NCBI GenBank assembly: GCA_001970955.1
Contig: MPUH01000172.1
Coordinates: 26,552-90,551, forward strand
Direction of reading: 5' to 3'
From: Stentor coeruleus
Taxonomy: Eukaryota > Ciliophora > Heterotrichea > Heterotrichida > Stentoridae
DNA: 64,000 bases
The notes beneath the pieces are model-generated. The model did not search any database, was not told the DNA's origin, and was given only the letters and a program-made list of their open reading frames with translations. Of this stretch, positions 21,487 to 31,818 are shown in pieces (positions within the stretch are counted from its first letter, which is position 1; each line of letters begins with the position of its first letter). The translations under genes and the position numbers were made by a program.

Positions 21487-22329
21487 CTAGTTAATTAATA
21501 GTTTCTTTAGGTTTTTGGTATCACCTTTATACATGTTAAAGTATTTGTTTCTATCCTCTATGATTTCTTCTAAAAGATAAGATTTTATAAATCCTGATCT
21601 TTTATGTGTGGATAATGGGCTTATTTTTTCAAGGTGATAATTTTTATCGCTTTTGATTCTTGGTAAACTGAAAATCTTCCCTTTGCTTTGTTTAAAACTC
21701 TTAATTTTAGCATCAAAGTCTTTGCTTAGATTCGATTTTTTCAAATGGACTTTTAATGTTTCTTTCATCCAGTAATGATATTTTGGCTTTTTTCCAATAC
21801 AATGAGACTTATTGTGTAGGTTTAAAAGCAGTAAGACTTCGTTTTCTTTTAGTTGGTGTTTAAGGGAATTTGCTATTGCAATATACTCAGTAACTGATTT
21901 ACTGTTAGTCGCAGAGTCCAAAACATCGAAAACCGAGTCGTGGAAATCACAGAAATACATGCAAACTCCACCTTTAAAGTCGAGTTCTATATCGTTGTTT
22001 ACAAAAGCATCTAAAGCATACTCTCCTAGTTGGAATTTATACAAAGACTTGTATAAAAATTTTAGAATTTGAGTAAAAACAGCTCGGGATATCCCAGATA
22101 AGTGGAAAGGGTTGATAATATGCCAGATTTTATAGATTTTTTCTAAGAGTTTTGGGTTTATTTTGATTAGTCCTCTTTGGTTTAAGTCTTTTGTGGTATA
22201 TTGTTCTTGGTTTATGATGATAATTTTTACGTCTGTGTCATTGCCCCGGTATTTCCACTTGTTTTGCTTTTTTCTTATGGTTGAATATGGTCTTGATAAT
22301 ATTTGGATTTCTTGATCGAACTTTTCCAT
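21487..22329 (-). CDS. Conserved ciliate protein with DSVFDVLD motif, function unknown
   Basis: The 280-aa protein has a basic N-terminus, then KIWHIINPFHLSGISRAVFTQILKFLYKSL (about 82-112) and CDFHDSVFDVLDS with EYIAIANSL (about 141-170). I recall ciliate and other protist proteins sharing a pattern of NPxxxxGIS...F...FY and FYDSIFELADxW, so I think this is a member, but the family has no assigned role. The C-terminal third is Lys-rich and probably disordered. No signal or membrane segment. The ATG at 22329 is preceded by an AT-rich run including TATAAAATAG. Confidence 0.65.
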   Translation of the reverse strand: MEKFDQEIQILSRPYSTIRKKQNKWKYRGNDTDVKIIIINQEQYTTKDLNQRGLIKINPKLLEKIYKIWHIINPFHLSGISRAVFTQILKFLYKSLYKFQLGEYALDAFVNNDIELDFKGGVCMYFCDFHDSVFDVLDSATNSKSVTEYIAIANSLKHQLKENEVLLLLNLHNKSHCIGKKPKYHYWMKETLKVHLKKSNLSKDFDAKIKSFKQSKGKIFSLPRIKSDKNYHLEKISPLSTHKRSGFIKSYLLEEIIEDRNKYFNMYKGDTKNLKKLLIN

Positions 22330-22788
22330 GTGAGTAGTATTATTATCTTCTATTTTATAAATTAGTTGTTCAAAGATTGTAGAAAACTAAGATGTATGAA
22401 AGGATAATTTTTAGATTTTCAGCGAAAGGGTTGAAGTATTATATTGGGAGTTAAAAGTTTTTGAAAGGATTTGGGATTATTTTTTTGTTTTGAATTTTAG
22501 GTTTTAATGTATTGTTGCTGATTATTACTGTTATGGAAGAGATTTATTTTAAGAAATTTTTAGGTTTTTTAATTTGTCGCCTTCATAACTTTATATTTAT
22601 GTCAATTTGATATTTTATTGTAGATATATTTGATAATATTCCCACTCTTAATTTGATTATAGTAAATGCTAAACCTTCTATTTAAATATCATTTCTCAAT
22701 CATCATAATTTCTCGGAAGTTAATTCACTTAATTGAATCTCCATATTAATCTCTAAACTTCCTACATGCAGTTAATTAAACATTTAAT
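22330..22788. other. Intergenic region, no gene seen
   Basis: G/T-rich near 22330 and C-rich near 22788, as expected for two minus-strand genes in tandem. No ORF or RNA signature. Confidence 0.5.
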
Positions 22789-23301
22789 TTATGTAAAAAA
22801 CTGATTCCTACTACTCACAGCCGGGAGTATTTTTTTCTTAGATATAACCAAAGCTCCATCAGGAGGGTTTTCACTTATTTTTTTCCTATGAGTTATTTTG
22901 CTTTTGTATTTTTTAACATAATGAACTTGTTCATAGATGACTTTACGATTCTCAGGAGGTTCAGGAGAAGTTTTGACATTAGGCAATTTCTCATGGGCTT
23001 TATGGTAAAGATTTCTGAAGTCAAAGTCTTTAAGTTTTTTTTGCTTTCGTTCACGGGTACGTGTTGGCATGCGGAATGGGTCAGAATTTACTTCTTTTGA
23101 AGGGGAAAAGTTGCTGTTTATGGGGAATTGGTTTTGGATTAGTTTGAAGAGGATTATTTCTTTTTTTTGATCTTGGAATGATTTGTGGAAAATCCGGTTG
23201 GGCTTAGTTATTGTCCTATTTTCAATGTTTACATCAAGTGAAAGCATTTTTGTATGAGGACTGACCATTATCATTGATCTTGCTTTTGTATGAGTTTTCA
23301 T
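22789..23301 (-). CDS. Uncharacterised highly basic protein, 170 aa
   Basis: I do not recognise this protein. It is Lys/Arg-rich and likely disordered, with short clusters such as RTRERKQKK and HYVKKYKSKITHRKK. It has no membrane segment, signal peptide or Cys motif. The start is the ATG at 23299-23301. It is in tandem with neighbouring minus-strand genes but separated by 250 bp or more, so no operon-like arrangement is implied. Confidence 0.6.
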   Translation of the reverse strand: MKTHTKARSMIMVSPHTKMLSLDVNIENRTITKPNRIFHKSFQDQKKEIILFKLIQNQFPINSNFSPSKEVNSDPFRMPTRTRERKQKKLKDFDFRNLYHKAHEKLPNVKTSPEPPENRKVIYEQVHYVKKYKSKITHRKKISENPPDGALVISKKKILPAVSSRNQFFT

Positions 23302-23551
23302 TAAATAATTTTATATTGAATTAGATAGAGTGATAATATAAGAGTATGATTTATAAAGGTTTTTAATATTTATTTAAGATTTTTGAGCTGTTTTATTTTT
23401 AGTTGATTTTTAAGGTATATACAGTTAATGTTTATTTTTATGATAAAGTGAAAATTATTGAAATATTTCCTAACTAAAACCCTGACTCAATTCTTTCATT
23501 TCAACCCTCAAAACCTCCCCTTTTAACCCAATTTCCAAAATTCTATTAAGC

Positions 23552-25096
23552 TTAAACACTAACTTTTTTCCTTGACAGGTCAGCGCAATACTTATCAGGA
23601 ATTCCATCGCTCTTCAATCCATCAAGTTTATCCACACGAATAGTTTCAAGCTTTTTCCTCTCACCTTCAATCTCATTCCTAAGTTTTCTTCCTTCTTCCA
23701 AATTTTCTCTTTCAACCAAAGATTTCTTCTCAGAATTCATAAGTATCTGAGTCTTAAGCTGATTAGCATGTTGCTTTCTAATCTCAGCTTTAGCTTCCTC
23801 TTGTTTTCTCTCAGCTTCAGCAGCTTCTTTTTGAGCCATAATAATCCTTTCAAATTCATCTCTTTCTTGTTTGGCTTGTATAATCAATCTAATTTCCTTT
23901 TCTCTAGCTTGATGATTTCTTGCTTCTTCCAACTCTTTATTAATCTTAGCAATTTTTTCAGCTTCTTTCTTTTCTTTTTCTCTTTCAACCCTCTCTTGAG
24001 CTTCCTGAGCCCTTTTTGCCCTTAAAGCATCAAGTTCTGATTGTCTATCTTTAGCTCTTTCTTGTCTTTCTCTTAATCTTTGTACTTCTCTTTCTTTTTC
24101 AGCTCTAATTCTCTCTTGTTCTTCAACAACCTCTTGTTCCCTTTTAGATTTTTCAATATTATACTTCATAATTTTCTCATCTTCTTCTCTTTCAGATCTT
24201 TTTCTATCTTCTTTTATTAAAATTGCCCGACGATTCACTTCTTCAACTTCACCCATGAGTTTTTCTTGCATTTCCATTTTCTCTTTAGCTTGTCTCATTT
24301 CTTCTTCTTGTAATAATTGGATTTGCTTTAACATCTGTTGCCGTTCTTTTTCTAGTATTTCCTGTTCTTTCATTCTAATCAATTCACGCTCTTTGATTTG
24401 GTCTTTTAAAACTGATGCACCTTGTAAACGATCTTCTTTCCATTTATGTTCACGTTCATCATGATATTTAATGACCTTTAATCTTTCAACTTCCATCATC
24501 AAATCTAATTGGTCTTCGATTTTTTGCTTTTCACCAGTTATGTTTTTCTTTTCTTTTAGCTGCTCATCACGAACTGTAACAACTTTTGCGTATAAGACCA
24601 TTTGGTTCATGGTTTTAACATCATCGAATTCTTGATCCAGCATTTGCTTTGCCCGCTCTTTGAAGAATTTATCACGTTCTTTTTGCTCTTTTTCACTTTC
24701 TGTTAGAGGTGCAGCTTTTTGTCTTTCATTTTCTAACTGCATCATTCGTTCTTTTCGAGCTTTTGCTGCAGCCCTTTGCTGCTCTTTTTGCTCTTCAAGG
24801 ACTTTGTGTTCTGATAGGAGTTCTTCTTTGGTTTTAAGAACGGCCGCAGCTTTCATGCGCTGGATTTCTGTAAGAGGAATCACAGCAGCAGTTTCTGGAG
24901 TAGTCCCCTGCAACACCATGGTTTTTACTTTACGAATCTGCTCTTCTGAAATTTTTCCTCCCTGGACTGATCCAGAAGCCTTAGCTCCGAATAAAGCTTC
25001 ATCGACTTCTGAACGGTCTGAAACTTTCTTATAACTTCCTCCAGATTTTTTTGACGATGCAACACTGCCATGTGATTTCTAAGTAACGCTTACCAT
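23552..25096 (-). CDS. CFAP45: Cilia- and flagella-associated protein 45
   Basis: CFAP45 is a microtubule inner protein that lines the B-tubule of ciliary doublets. The protein is an almost continuous Glu/Lys/Arg-rich coiled coil and ends with GIPDKYCADLSRKKVSV, the family's C-terminal signature (GIPxKYCxxxxRK). The long ATG frame begins at 24919. Upstream, the conserved SEVDEALFG block is in frame back to a 15-nt intron (25079-25093, GTAAGCGTTACTTAG). Splicing joins it to an ATG at 25094-25096, giving 509 aa. So the intron follows the start codon directly. The match to SEVDESLFG in the human N-terminus supports this start. Confidence 0.92.
25079..25093 (-). other. CFAP45: 15-nt intron in CFAP45, right after the start codon
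   Basis: On the minus strand it reads GTAAGCGTTACTTAG. Unspliced, the in-frame TAG at its end would cut off the conserved N-terminal block. Confidence 0.85.
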
Positions 25097-25212
25097 TCTT
25101 AGTATATATTTAAAAAATGTGTTATAAGAAAATATTCAACAAAAATATCTTAAAAAAAAATTCCTCTCTTCGTGTATTTCCTCATTATATATCATATAAG
25201 AATACTTACTTA

Positions 25213-25821
25213 TCAATTTTTGAAAAGTTTAGTAAAAGTCCCAAACAAACATTCCTTCCACCCTTTCCAATCATTACTTTCTAAATACAAAAACTTCATA
25301 GAGTTCGACATACTAAACTGTAAAACATTTCTATCATAATCAAATAAAAACATACTCGACGCCCAGCTTAAAAGAGTAAGAATAGACACTCCATGGTTTT
25401 CTAAAAAAGCATTTTCCACACCTAATTTTCTATATAAAACCTTAGTTCCTCCAACAAGAATTCTTGACAACAAATACAAGGTAATTTGTGTGTTGATGTT
25501 ATTTTCCTCACGCCACACAATAAAAGATGCGATAAGTCCAGCTAGAAAATGATGTGAACTGTAAGCATGACCTCTAAGTCTATTAAGCACACAAACAAAG
25601 CTCTTGAATAAAAACACAAAGAGTCCTAATCTTTTTCCATGATCAAGGGTGTTAGTAAAAATCCTCTCGATTTTTTTTTTCAAAGGTTCTTTGCTAAATA
25701 GTATAGCGATAACCAGCGAATGAGTAAACCTAACTTTCGCTCCATAAGTAAACCCGTTACTTAACCCTTGAAGCGAAGATAGTACACATGACTCATGACG
25801 ACAAATACTAAATGACATCAC
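25213..25821 (-). CDS. PXMP4: Peroxisomal membrane protein 4 (PMP24)
   Basis: PXMP4 is a small integral peroxisomal membrane protein related to Tim17/22. The 202-aa protein matches along its length: NGFTYGAKVRFTHSLVIAILF (about 22-42), a KIERIFTNTLDHGKRLGLFVFLFK block, SSHHFLAGLIASFIV, then NTQITLYLLSRILVG and a C-terminal Trp-containing tail (SNDWKGW). Several hydrophobic helices with small residues fit the fold. Length is close to the usual 210 aa. The precise role in peroxisomes is not established in any organism I know of. Confidence 0.88.
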   Translation of the reverse strand: MMSFSICRHESCVLSSLQGLSNGFTYGAKVRFTHSLVIAILFSKEPLKKKIERIFTNTLDHGKRLGLFVFLFKSFVCVLNRLRGHAYSSHHFLAGLIASFIVWREENNINTQITLYLLSRILVGGTKVLYRKLGVENAFLENHGVSILTLLSWASSMFLFDYDRNVLQFSMSNSMKFLYLESNDWKGWKECLFGTFTKLFKN

Positions 25822-26507
25822 TTGTTATATATTAGAAATTAACTAAATATCTAAAGGAAAAAATACTTTGTATTGAGATATAAATCAAATTGTGGGTTAG
25901 TCATAAACTTGGTATTAAAATATTTATCTTTAATATTATCTTGATAAACTATCAATCTTATGGCTGGTTTTATAGATTTAATTAGAAAAAGTATTTTCTG
26001 AGGTTGATTAGAATAAATATTCTTGAATTATTTTTTATAAAAGTTTATTATCTAAGCTTTGCTTAATGACTTTGATTGAGTTTAGAGTTGGATTTAGTTA
26101 TGATGCCTATGTGGCTAGTTAGATTGTTTTCTGAGAGCTTATAGACAATGATACTTGTTAGGAAATGGAAGATGTGTCGGGGATTCTGTTTAAAGGAAAA
26201 GTAAGATTTTCTTTAATAGTTGAGATCTGTAAAAATATGACCCTTAAAACGACAAGTCTCATTAAAACATAGTCTCATTAAATATATCATCCCTGTATTT
26301 AAACTCTTATAAAATTCTTACAATCAAATCATACACAACAAAAATCATTACAGCTAAAAAAAAATCATAAAACATAAACTTATAAACAATTTCCAACCAT
26401 AATTTTTCCTTTAATCCAACTAAAAATTCTTATCCCTTAAAATATTCCCATACACCTCCTAAATCCATTTGTATTTATTTCCCAATATAAAACTTAATTA
26501 CCTAAAA
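25822..26507. other. Intergenic region, no gene seen
   Basis: G-rich on the + strand near 25822-26200, then C-rich at 26270-26500. No ORF or RNA seen. Confidence 0.5.
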
Positions 26508-27146
26508 CTACTCATACAAGCAAGCCGATAATTTTCCTTCATACTTCTTAGAGCAAGTTTTACATTCACTATCAACACACATACTTTTATTTTTAATTGA
26601 CATCCATCCTAAAATTTTCTCATTATCCTCAACATAATACTTTAAATTCACAAACTTTAACGTGATATTCCTAGAATAATCTCCATTCCACATTTGATTA
26701 TCCCAGTCCTGTTCACTTACACTAATATGGTCATTTCCAACATAAGTTATTACGGCAACATGACCTATTTGAAGTTTTTTAGTCCTTTTATATACAAGCA
26801 AACTCCCTTCATTAGGTTTACAAAAAGAACCATTAGGAATTCGGTATATAGGAATCGATTCTCCTGAAGAAATGTAATAAAAGTTGTTTAAATGGTAAAT
26901 ATCTGAAGCACAAGGAATTGACTTAAAAGCCAGATTTTTTACTTGGATTAACCAACGACGAGCATATTCAATGCTTTGATATTTTAAACCTGTGACGATA
27001 TCAGTGTGGTAATTCAGGTCTATAGAAAGACTATTGTTATGGCAATTAGAAAATGCTTGGACTTCTAGGTTTTTGCCAAGAAAGGTCCCGAAGGGTAAGC
27101 ATTTATTAGAGCATACTAGCCATGCACGTAATATTAACAATATCAT
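26508..27146 (-). CDS. Glutathionylspermidine-amidase-like CHAP protein with Ser for catalytic Cys
   Basis: The 212-aa protein has an N-terminal hydrophobic segment (MILLILRAWLVCS), probably a signal peptide. It then resembles the CHAP amidase domain of bacterial and trypanosomatid glutathionylspermidine synthetase/amidase: CLPFGTFLGKN, GLKYQSIEYARRWL, IGHVAVITYV, SVSEQDWDNQMW and a terminal ILGWM. In active enzymes the Cys of WQCVEFARR is the nucleophile. Here the DNA gives YQSIEYARR (codon AGC), so the protein may be inactive or use Ser. The His of GHVAVIT is kept. A secreted form of this domain could act on peptidoglycan or amide bonds in food vacuoles, but this is inference. Confidence 0.78.
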   Translation of the reverse strand: MILLILRAWLVCSNKCLPFGTFLGKNLEVQAFSNCHNNSLSIDLNYHTDIVTGLKYQSIEYARRWLIQVKNLAFKSIPCASDIYHLNNFYYISSGESIPIYRIPNGSFCKPNEGSLLVYKRTKKLQIGHVAVITYVGNDHISVSEQDWDNQMWNGDYSRNITLKFVNLKYYVEDNEKILGWMSIKNKSMCVDSECKTCSKKYEGKLSACLYE

Positions 27147-27711
27147 AATTATATTAGAGGAAGTTTTATTAAATATATTAGGATTTTAAAGATTAAATAT
27201 AGGCGTTTTTTGTTTTAGTGGGGTTATGGTTTTTAGATATTTTGGGGATTAGGGTTTTAGAGAGAATGGAGAAATGAGAGATGTTGTGGAAACTTGGTAT
27301 TAGGATTAAAGTTTTTTAATTGAGAAAATTTTTTAGAAGGAGATGGAGGTTGGCTGTGAAATTTTGTGAGGTTTTTGAGGAAGTTTAGATTTATGATAAG
27401 TGTATTTTAGTGAATGTTTAGTATTACAATAAAAAGCACAGTAATACATTAGCTTCTTGTTTTTATAAAACTTTCCATATCCAGAAATAAAATAACCCTG
27501 ATAGTTCGTACCCTAGATAAATATCCCAAAGTATTAAGAGCGCCTTGTTAAAATCTATCTATAAAGTAACTCAAGCCAATAACTCAATAGTCTATATCAT
27601 TTAAATACTAACTATCTTAAAAAAAAATACACTAAGAAGCCTAAGTTAACAAAGTTTCAATTTTAAAAACAAGTTATTACTATTTATTACTAGTTCTTAA
27701 ACCTTGCATTT
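27147..27711. other. Intergenic region, no gene seen
   Basis: Strongly G-rich for the first 250 bp (5' flank of gene 26508), then AT- and C-richer toward 27711. No ORF seen. Confidence 0.5.
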
Positions 27712-30284
27712 TCAACTTTTAAATAAATATAAAAATTTTTCGAGTTCAGGGATCATTCCCATTCGCTCCAATAATTCATGCCTACTAAAAATTTTCTCCA
27801 TAGTATTTTTCGATAAATTCCATATTTTCAAGCATCTAGAACTACATGACAAAGCATAATTATCAATTAGCATCACATCAATAATAGGTTCATCAAAATT
27901 ATCCTGCATTATAACAACAGTATAATCATTTGAATCATTTAAATGTATTAATTTCCCATCTAAAAACCCAATTAAATGCATATCTTTATAAACACTTTGC
28001 ACACTATAAAATGTATTCAAAGTTTTAATCTCACATTTTTCCAACATATTATAAACACTTACCATAGAATTTTCAGAAAAATAAAACAAATAAGGCAGAC
28101 TTAAAGCTAAATCCGAACTTGTTATATAAGGAAACTTTTGAATTTCTTGAAAATAATTTCCATTTAATTGCAGTAATATTACCTTTTTATTCTTTTCTCT
28201 TGTAAAAAACAGCAAATTAAATTTGCTTATATAGAAAATTTTGGCTATTTTATCTTTATATAAAGTTATTTTTTGTATTATTCCACATTTAATTGTATCC
28301 CATATAAAAATACTCCCAGTTACAGTACCACATATGAGTATTTTGCCGCTATGATTTCCAGCCAAAGCTGAAATTTCTTCTCTATCACAATTTAAAACAA
28401 CTTGTATTAGGGTTTGGATATCCCACATGACGATAATTCCACTTTTATACCCCACAAAGCATTTATTTTTGTTTATAAAAACAGCAGTTGCATCATATTG
28501 GGAGTCATTTTTCAAATATTTTTTGGTACCCTCACTGATATTGAATAGCAAAATGCTGTTTCTTGATGTTATTGCAATTATATTCTTAGCTGATACTGCT
28601 AGCAAATTTATTTTTTCTTTAAATAAGATGTTTGATTTAGATTCTAAATCTTCTAAATTCCATACTAAGACTTGTCCTGATGATTTATGGCATATTAATA
28701 AACCTGAAGCTAAATATAAAGCTTTTACAGGATCTACCTTTTGACTAATAAGTGAGTGAAATAATGAAAAATCAGCAATTTTATAAATAAAAATATAACC
28801 AAAAGTTGTCCCAACACATAAAAAATTCTTATCAGCTTGAAGACATGTAACATTTTTTATATCAGTAGATCCTATATCAACTTCCATTATCTCAGTATCA
28901 ATTCTTATTTCTTTATTATACTTATCACATATAAAAATTGTATTACTTTGACTTGGCCCAGCAAAAATCGGTTGTTGGCATAAACTATCAACTTTACACA
29001 AGAGCTGTAAAGTTTCTGAATCCCATTTTTCTATAATCCCATTTGTTAGTATTGATATAAAATAATCTCCAAAATCAATCATCTCCATGACAAAAATTTG
29101 TGTTTCTCTTATACAAAGGGTTTTAAAAGATACATTGTTAACATCATAAACCCCAAGAGACCCTGATGTATCAGCCACACNGTTATTATGGGTAAAAGAT
29201 ACATTGTTAACATCATAAACCCCAAGAGACCCTGATGTATCAGCCACACATAATAAATTAGTTTTTAAAAATAGCATTTTCGTAATTTTAACACCAAGAT
29301 TCAGCACTTGAACACATTTAAAAATACTCAGNAATTAGTTTTTAAAAATAGCATTTTCGTAATTTTAACACCAAGATTCAGCACTTGAACACATTTAAAA
29401 ATACTCAGCTTACAAATCCCAATACTCATATCAGCATCAGCATATATAAGTATATCATTAGCAACTTTTATTATAAAATTTATTACAGGAATATCTGTTT
29501 GGCATGTTAAATGATATGCTTCTTTAGTTAGAATTTTGGTAAATATTATCTCACCATTATTATGACTTGTAATAACATAAATCTTATCAATAGCAATATT
29601 AGTTATATGTGAATTGTAGTATATATCTTGTATAGGTTTAGAATAATCTATATGGCTCCAGATTTTTATTTGATTGACTTTGAATAATACGGCCAAGAAG
29701 CCAGGTCCTTCGAATATAGAAAGAATTGAAGGTTTTAGATTTTTTATTGATGCGATGAAGGAGTATTTACCTTTATTATCACTGTATATTAATAAGGATG
29801 AGTCTTCAAGGATATAATATATGTTATGCTTAGTTTTCAAGCCATTGACTACCGATTTTAGGATATTACTATCTCTAATTATCAGATCAGTTAATTCTAA
29901 AGGTCCTTCTATAAAATAATTATCTTCAGCTATTTGTAAGATATCCTCAAAGATTTTACTAATGCGCTTTATGTTATTAAAATTTCTGTTCAGAGTTATT
30001 GTTTTAGTAAATAATTTTGTACATTTCACATGAGTTAATTCTAAATCATTAGCCTCAGACTCTAAACGAATTTTAAAACTCTTAATTCTCTCAATAAGCT
30101 TATATGAATATGTGTTTATCTTTGATATCAGTTCTGAAATATTGTTTATGATTTGGTTTTCAAGCTTTTTAAGAGTGCTTATTTTTTTCATTAATATCAA
30201 TCTTCTATGTAGATTGCATTGACAGGATTCTTCTTTATCATTATTAAAGTTTATTGAACACATAGTTGAAAGATCATCCATCAT
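27712..30284 (-). CDS. Coiled-coil plus beta-propeller (WD40-like) protein, broken by two assembly joins
   Basis: The frame starts at 30284 (MMDDLSTMCS) and ends at 27712. Two N-linked duplications (N29332, N29181) interrupt it. Deleting one copy of each, plus 11 stray bases, gives a single 808-aa frame. Residues 1-120 have a CxC-containing start (SCQCNLHRR) and a helical coiled coil, similar to the B-box/coiled-coil part of TRIM-like proteins but without a complete zinc motif. The remainder is a series of about 40-residue beta repeats with weak WD patterns (IKIWS, GVYDVN, IEKWDSET, LVWNLED, VMWDIQT, FIWDTIK, LKIWNLS), enough for two propellers. Function unknown; probably a scaffold. Confidence 0.82.
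29124..29249. repeat. 57-bp direct duplication around N29181
   Basis: Identical copies 29124-29180 and 29193-29249 with N and 11 stray bases (29182-29192) between. It lies inside the propeller gene and breaks its frame. Confidence 0.9.
29256..29408. repeat. 76-bp direct duplication around N29332
   Basis: Identical copies 29256-29331 and 29333-29408. It lies inside the propeller gene. Confidence 0.9.
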
Positions 30285-30797
30285 TTTATAATTATGAGGA
30301 CTGAATCTCTGCTAATATTTTTGTAATCTAAGCAATATATATCATAAGAATATTAAATAACTTTGATTAGAAAGATTATTAAAATTAGTATAATAAATTG
30401 TTTATATATAAACAAAACAAGTTGATGCTTTGTTTACTTTATTCGTTATGTAAAATATCTATATGTATATTCTATATATTTCATACAGATAAAGAATTTA
30501 GATTAATACTTTTAAGTAATAGGTTGATAAGAATAGATTTATTAAAGTAATGGGTTGATAAAAATAGATTTATTAAAGTCTTGTATTTGAATGTATTGCT
30601 TTGTATTTAAATAACTTTAGGATTTTTGATTTTAAGATTTTTACTTATCTATCATCCTATCAAAAAAATATATCAAAACAATTAATATCCTAATCAATTC
30701 TTCTAAACTCTATATATATAAACATTAACACCCAACATAATCTTATCCAAAAACTAATCATAAAACAAATATTTTTTTCTAAATATCTAACGAATTA
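30285..30797. other. Intergenic region with a short tandem repeat
   Basis: AT-rich with no gene. It holds two 31-bp tandem copies (30514-30544 and 30545-30575) differing at two sites; there is no N here, so this is a genuine small tandem or an unmarked join. Confidence 0.5.
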
Positions 30798-31139
30798 TTA
30801 ACCTAGTTTTTCTTTCACTTGCTCTTTAACTTTCGTATATTGCTCTAATACCAAAGATTGGAATGGGCCCAAAATATAGTTGCTTGCTTTAAGTGATAGA
30901 CCTAACTGAGGAAGGGCTAAAGCAATAAGAAGTACTGTCCTTAGAAGGCTCCATAAGAAGAAATCAAGACAGGAAGAAATTTCTTGTATTACGATAAAGG
31001 CAATCCAATAAAATATCCAGGACTTGAATTTATTGTGATAGTCTTCTGATGTGACTACAGTTGATTTGATTGTCATGAGCAGTGGGTATGCAATTCCTCC
31101 AAAAAGCTCTAGTAAAAATAGCGAGAATTCTATTAGCAT
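30798..31139 (-). CDS. REEP/Yop1 (TB2/DP1/HVA22) family ER-shaping protein
   Basis: These reticulon-like hairpin proteins curve the ER membrane. The 113-aa protein has the family pattern: an early hydrophobic hairpin (FLLELFGGIAYPLLMTIKS), the YHNKFKSWIFYWIAF block with its conserved Trp-Tyr-Trp, a second hairpin (FFLWSLLRTVLLIALALPQLG), then a short amphipathic helix (YTKVKEQVKEKLG). Length is at the short end of the family. Which paralogue of REEP it equals cannot be judged here. Confidence 0.85.
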   Translation of the reverse strand: MLIEFSLFLLELFGGIAYPLLMTIKSTVVTSEDYHNKFKSWIFYWIAFIVIQEISSCLDFFLWSLLRTVLLIALALPQLGLSLKASNYILGPFQSLVLEQYTKVKEQVKEKLG

Positions 31140-31818
31140 TTATAATGGATAGTAGAGATATTTTTTTGTATAAGGATATTTCAAAGGTAATTGGTTTAAA
31201 GGATTTAGGATTTTATGAGGGTTTTAAGGAATGATATTGAGTTTATAGTGGATTTTGTAGATTAATAGGTGTATTCTTAGATAATTTTTAATTTTGTTTT
31301 TTGTATGGATGATGGATTGGAAGATAGTTTTATCATGATTTAGAATGAATATTTTAGCTTGTTTTTGTAGGTAACGAAAAGATACTTTAAATGGGTATGT
31401 TAAGATTTTAATCAGAGCTTAATATTTTTATTACAAAATAGTTTTTTGATAATAAAATTTTATCTAAACTAGAATGTGTTAGATAAAAATTTCTTAGCAC
31501 TAGTAGAAATTTCTCTTAGGGTGGATATAAACTTCTAATTTACCATAAAGATATTATTCAATTTTATCAGCTAATAATCAAGATAAACTATCAAAAAAAT
31601 ATATTAAAAAATTTAAATATAAAGCCTCTAATCACTAATACTTTTCATCATCTTTCATAAATCTTAAATTTATCCATCTAAATTTTCAACACAATTGTTA
31701 TTAGCCAAAAAAAATTAAACTATAATACAAATTCGCCCATAAAAAACAGACAAATCAAAAAATTTTTTTTTTACATAAAGCAAATCATTAAAAAGCCAAA
31801 AATCTTTTATCCTAATTG
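31140..31818. other. Intergenic region, no gene seen
   Basis: G-rich on the left (5' flank of gene 30798), C/A-rich on the right with T-runs near 31760. No ORF or RNA. Confidence 0.5.
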
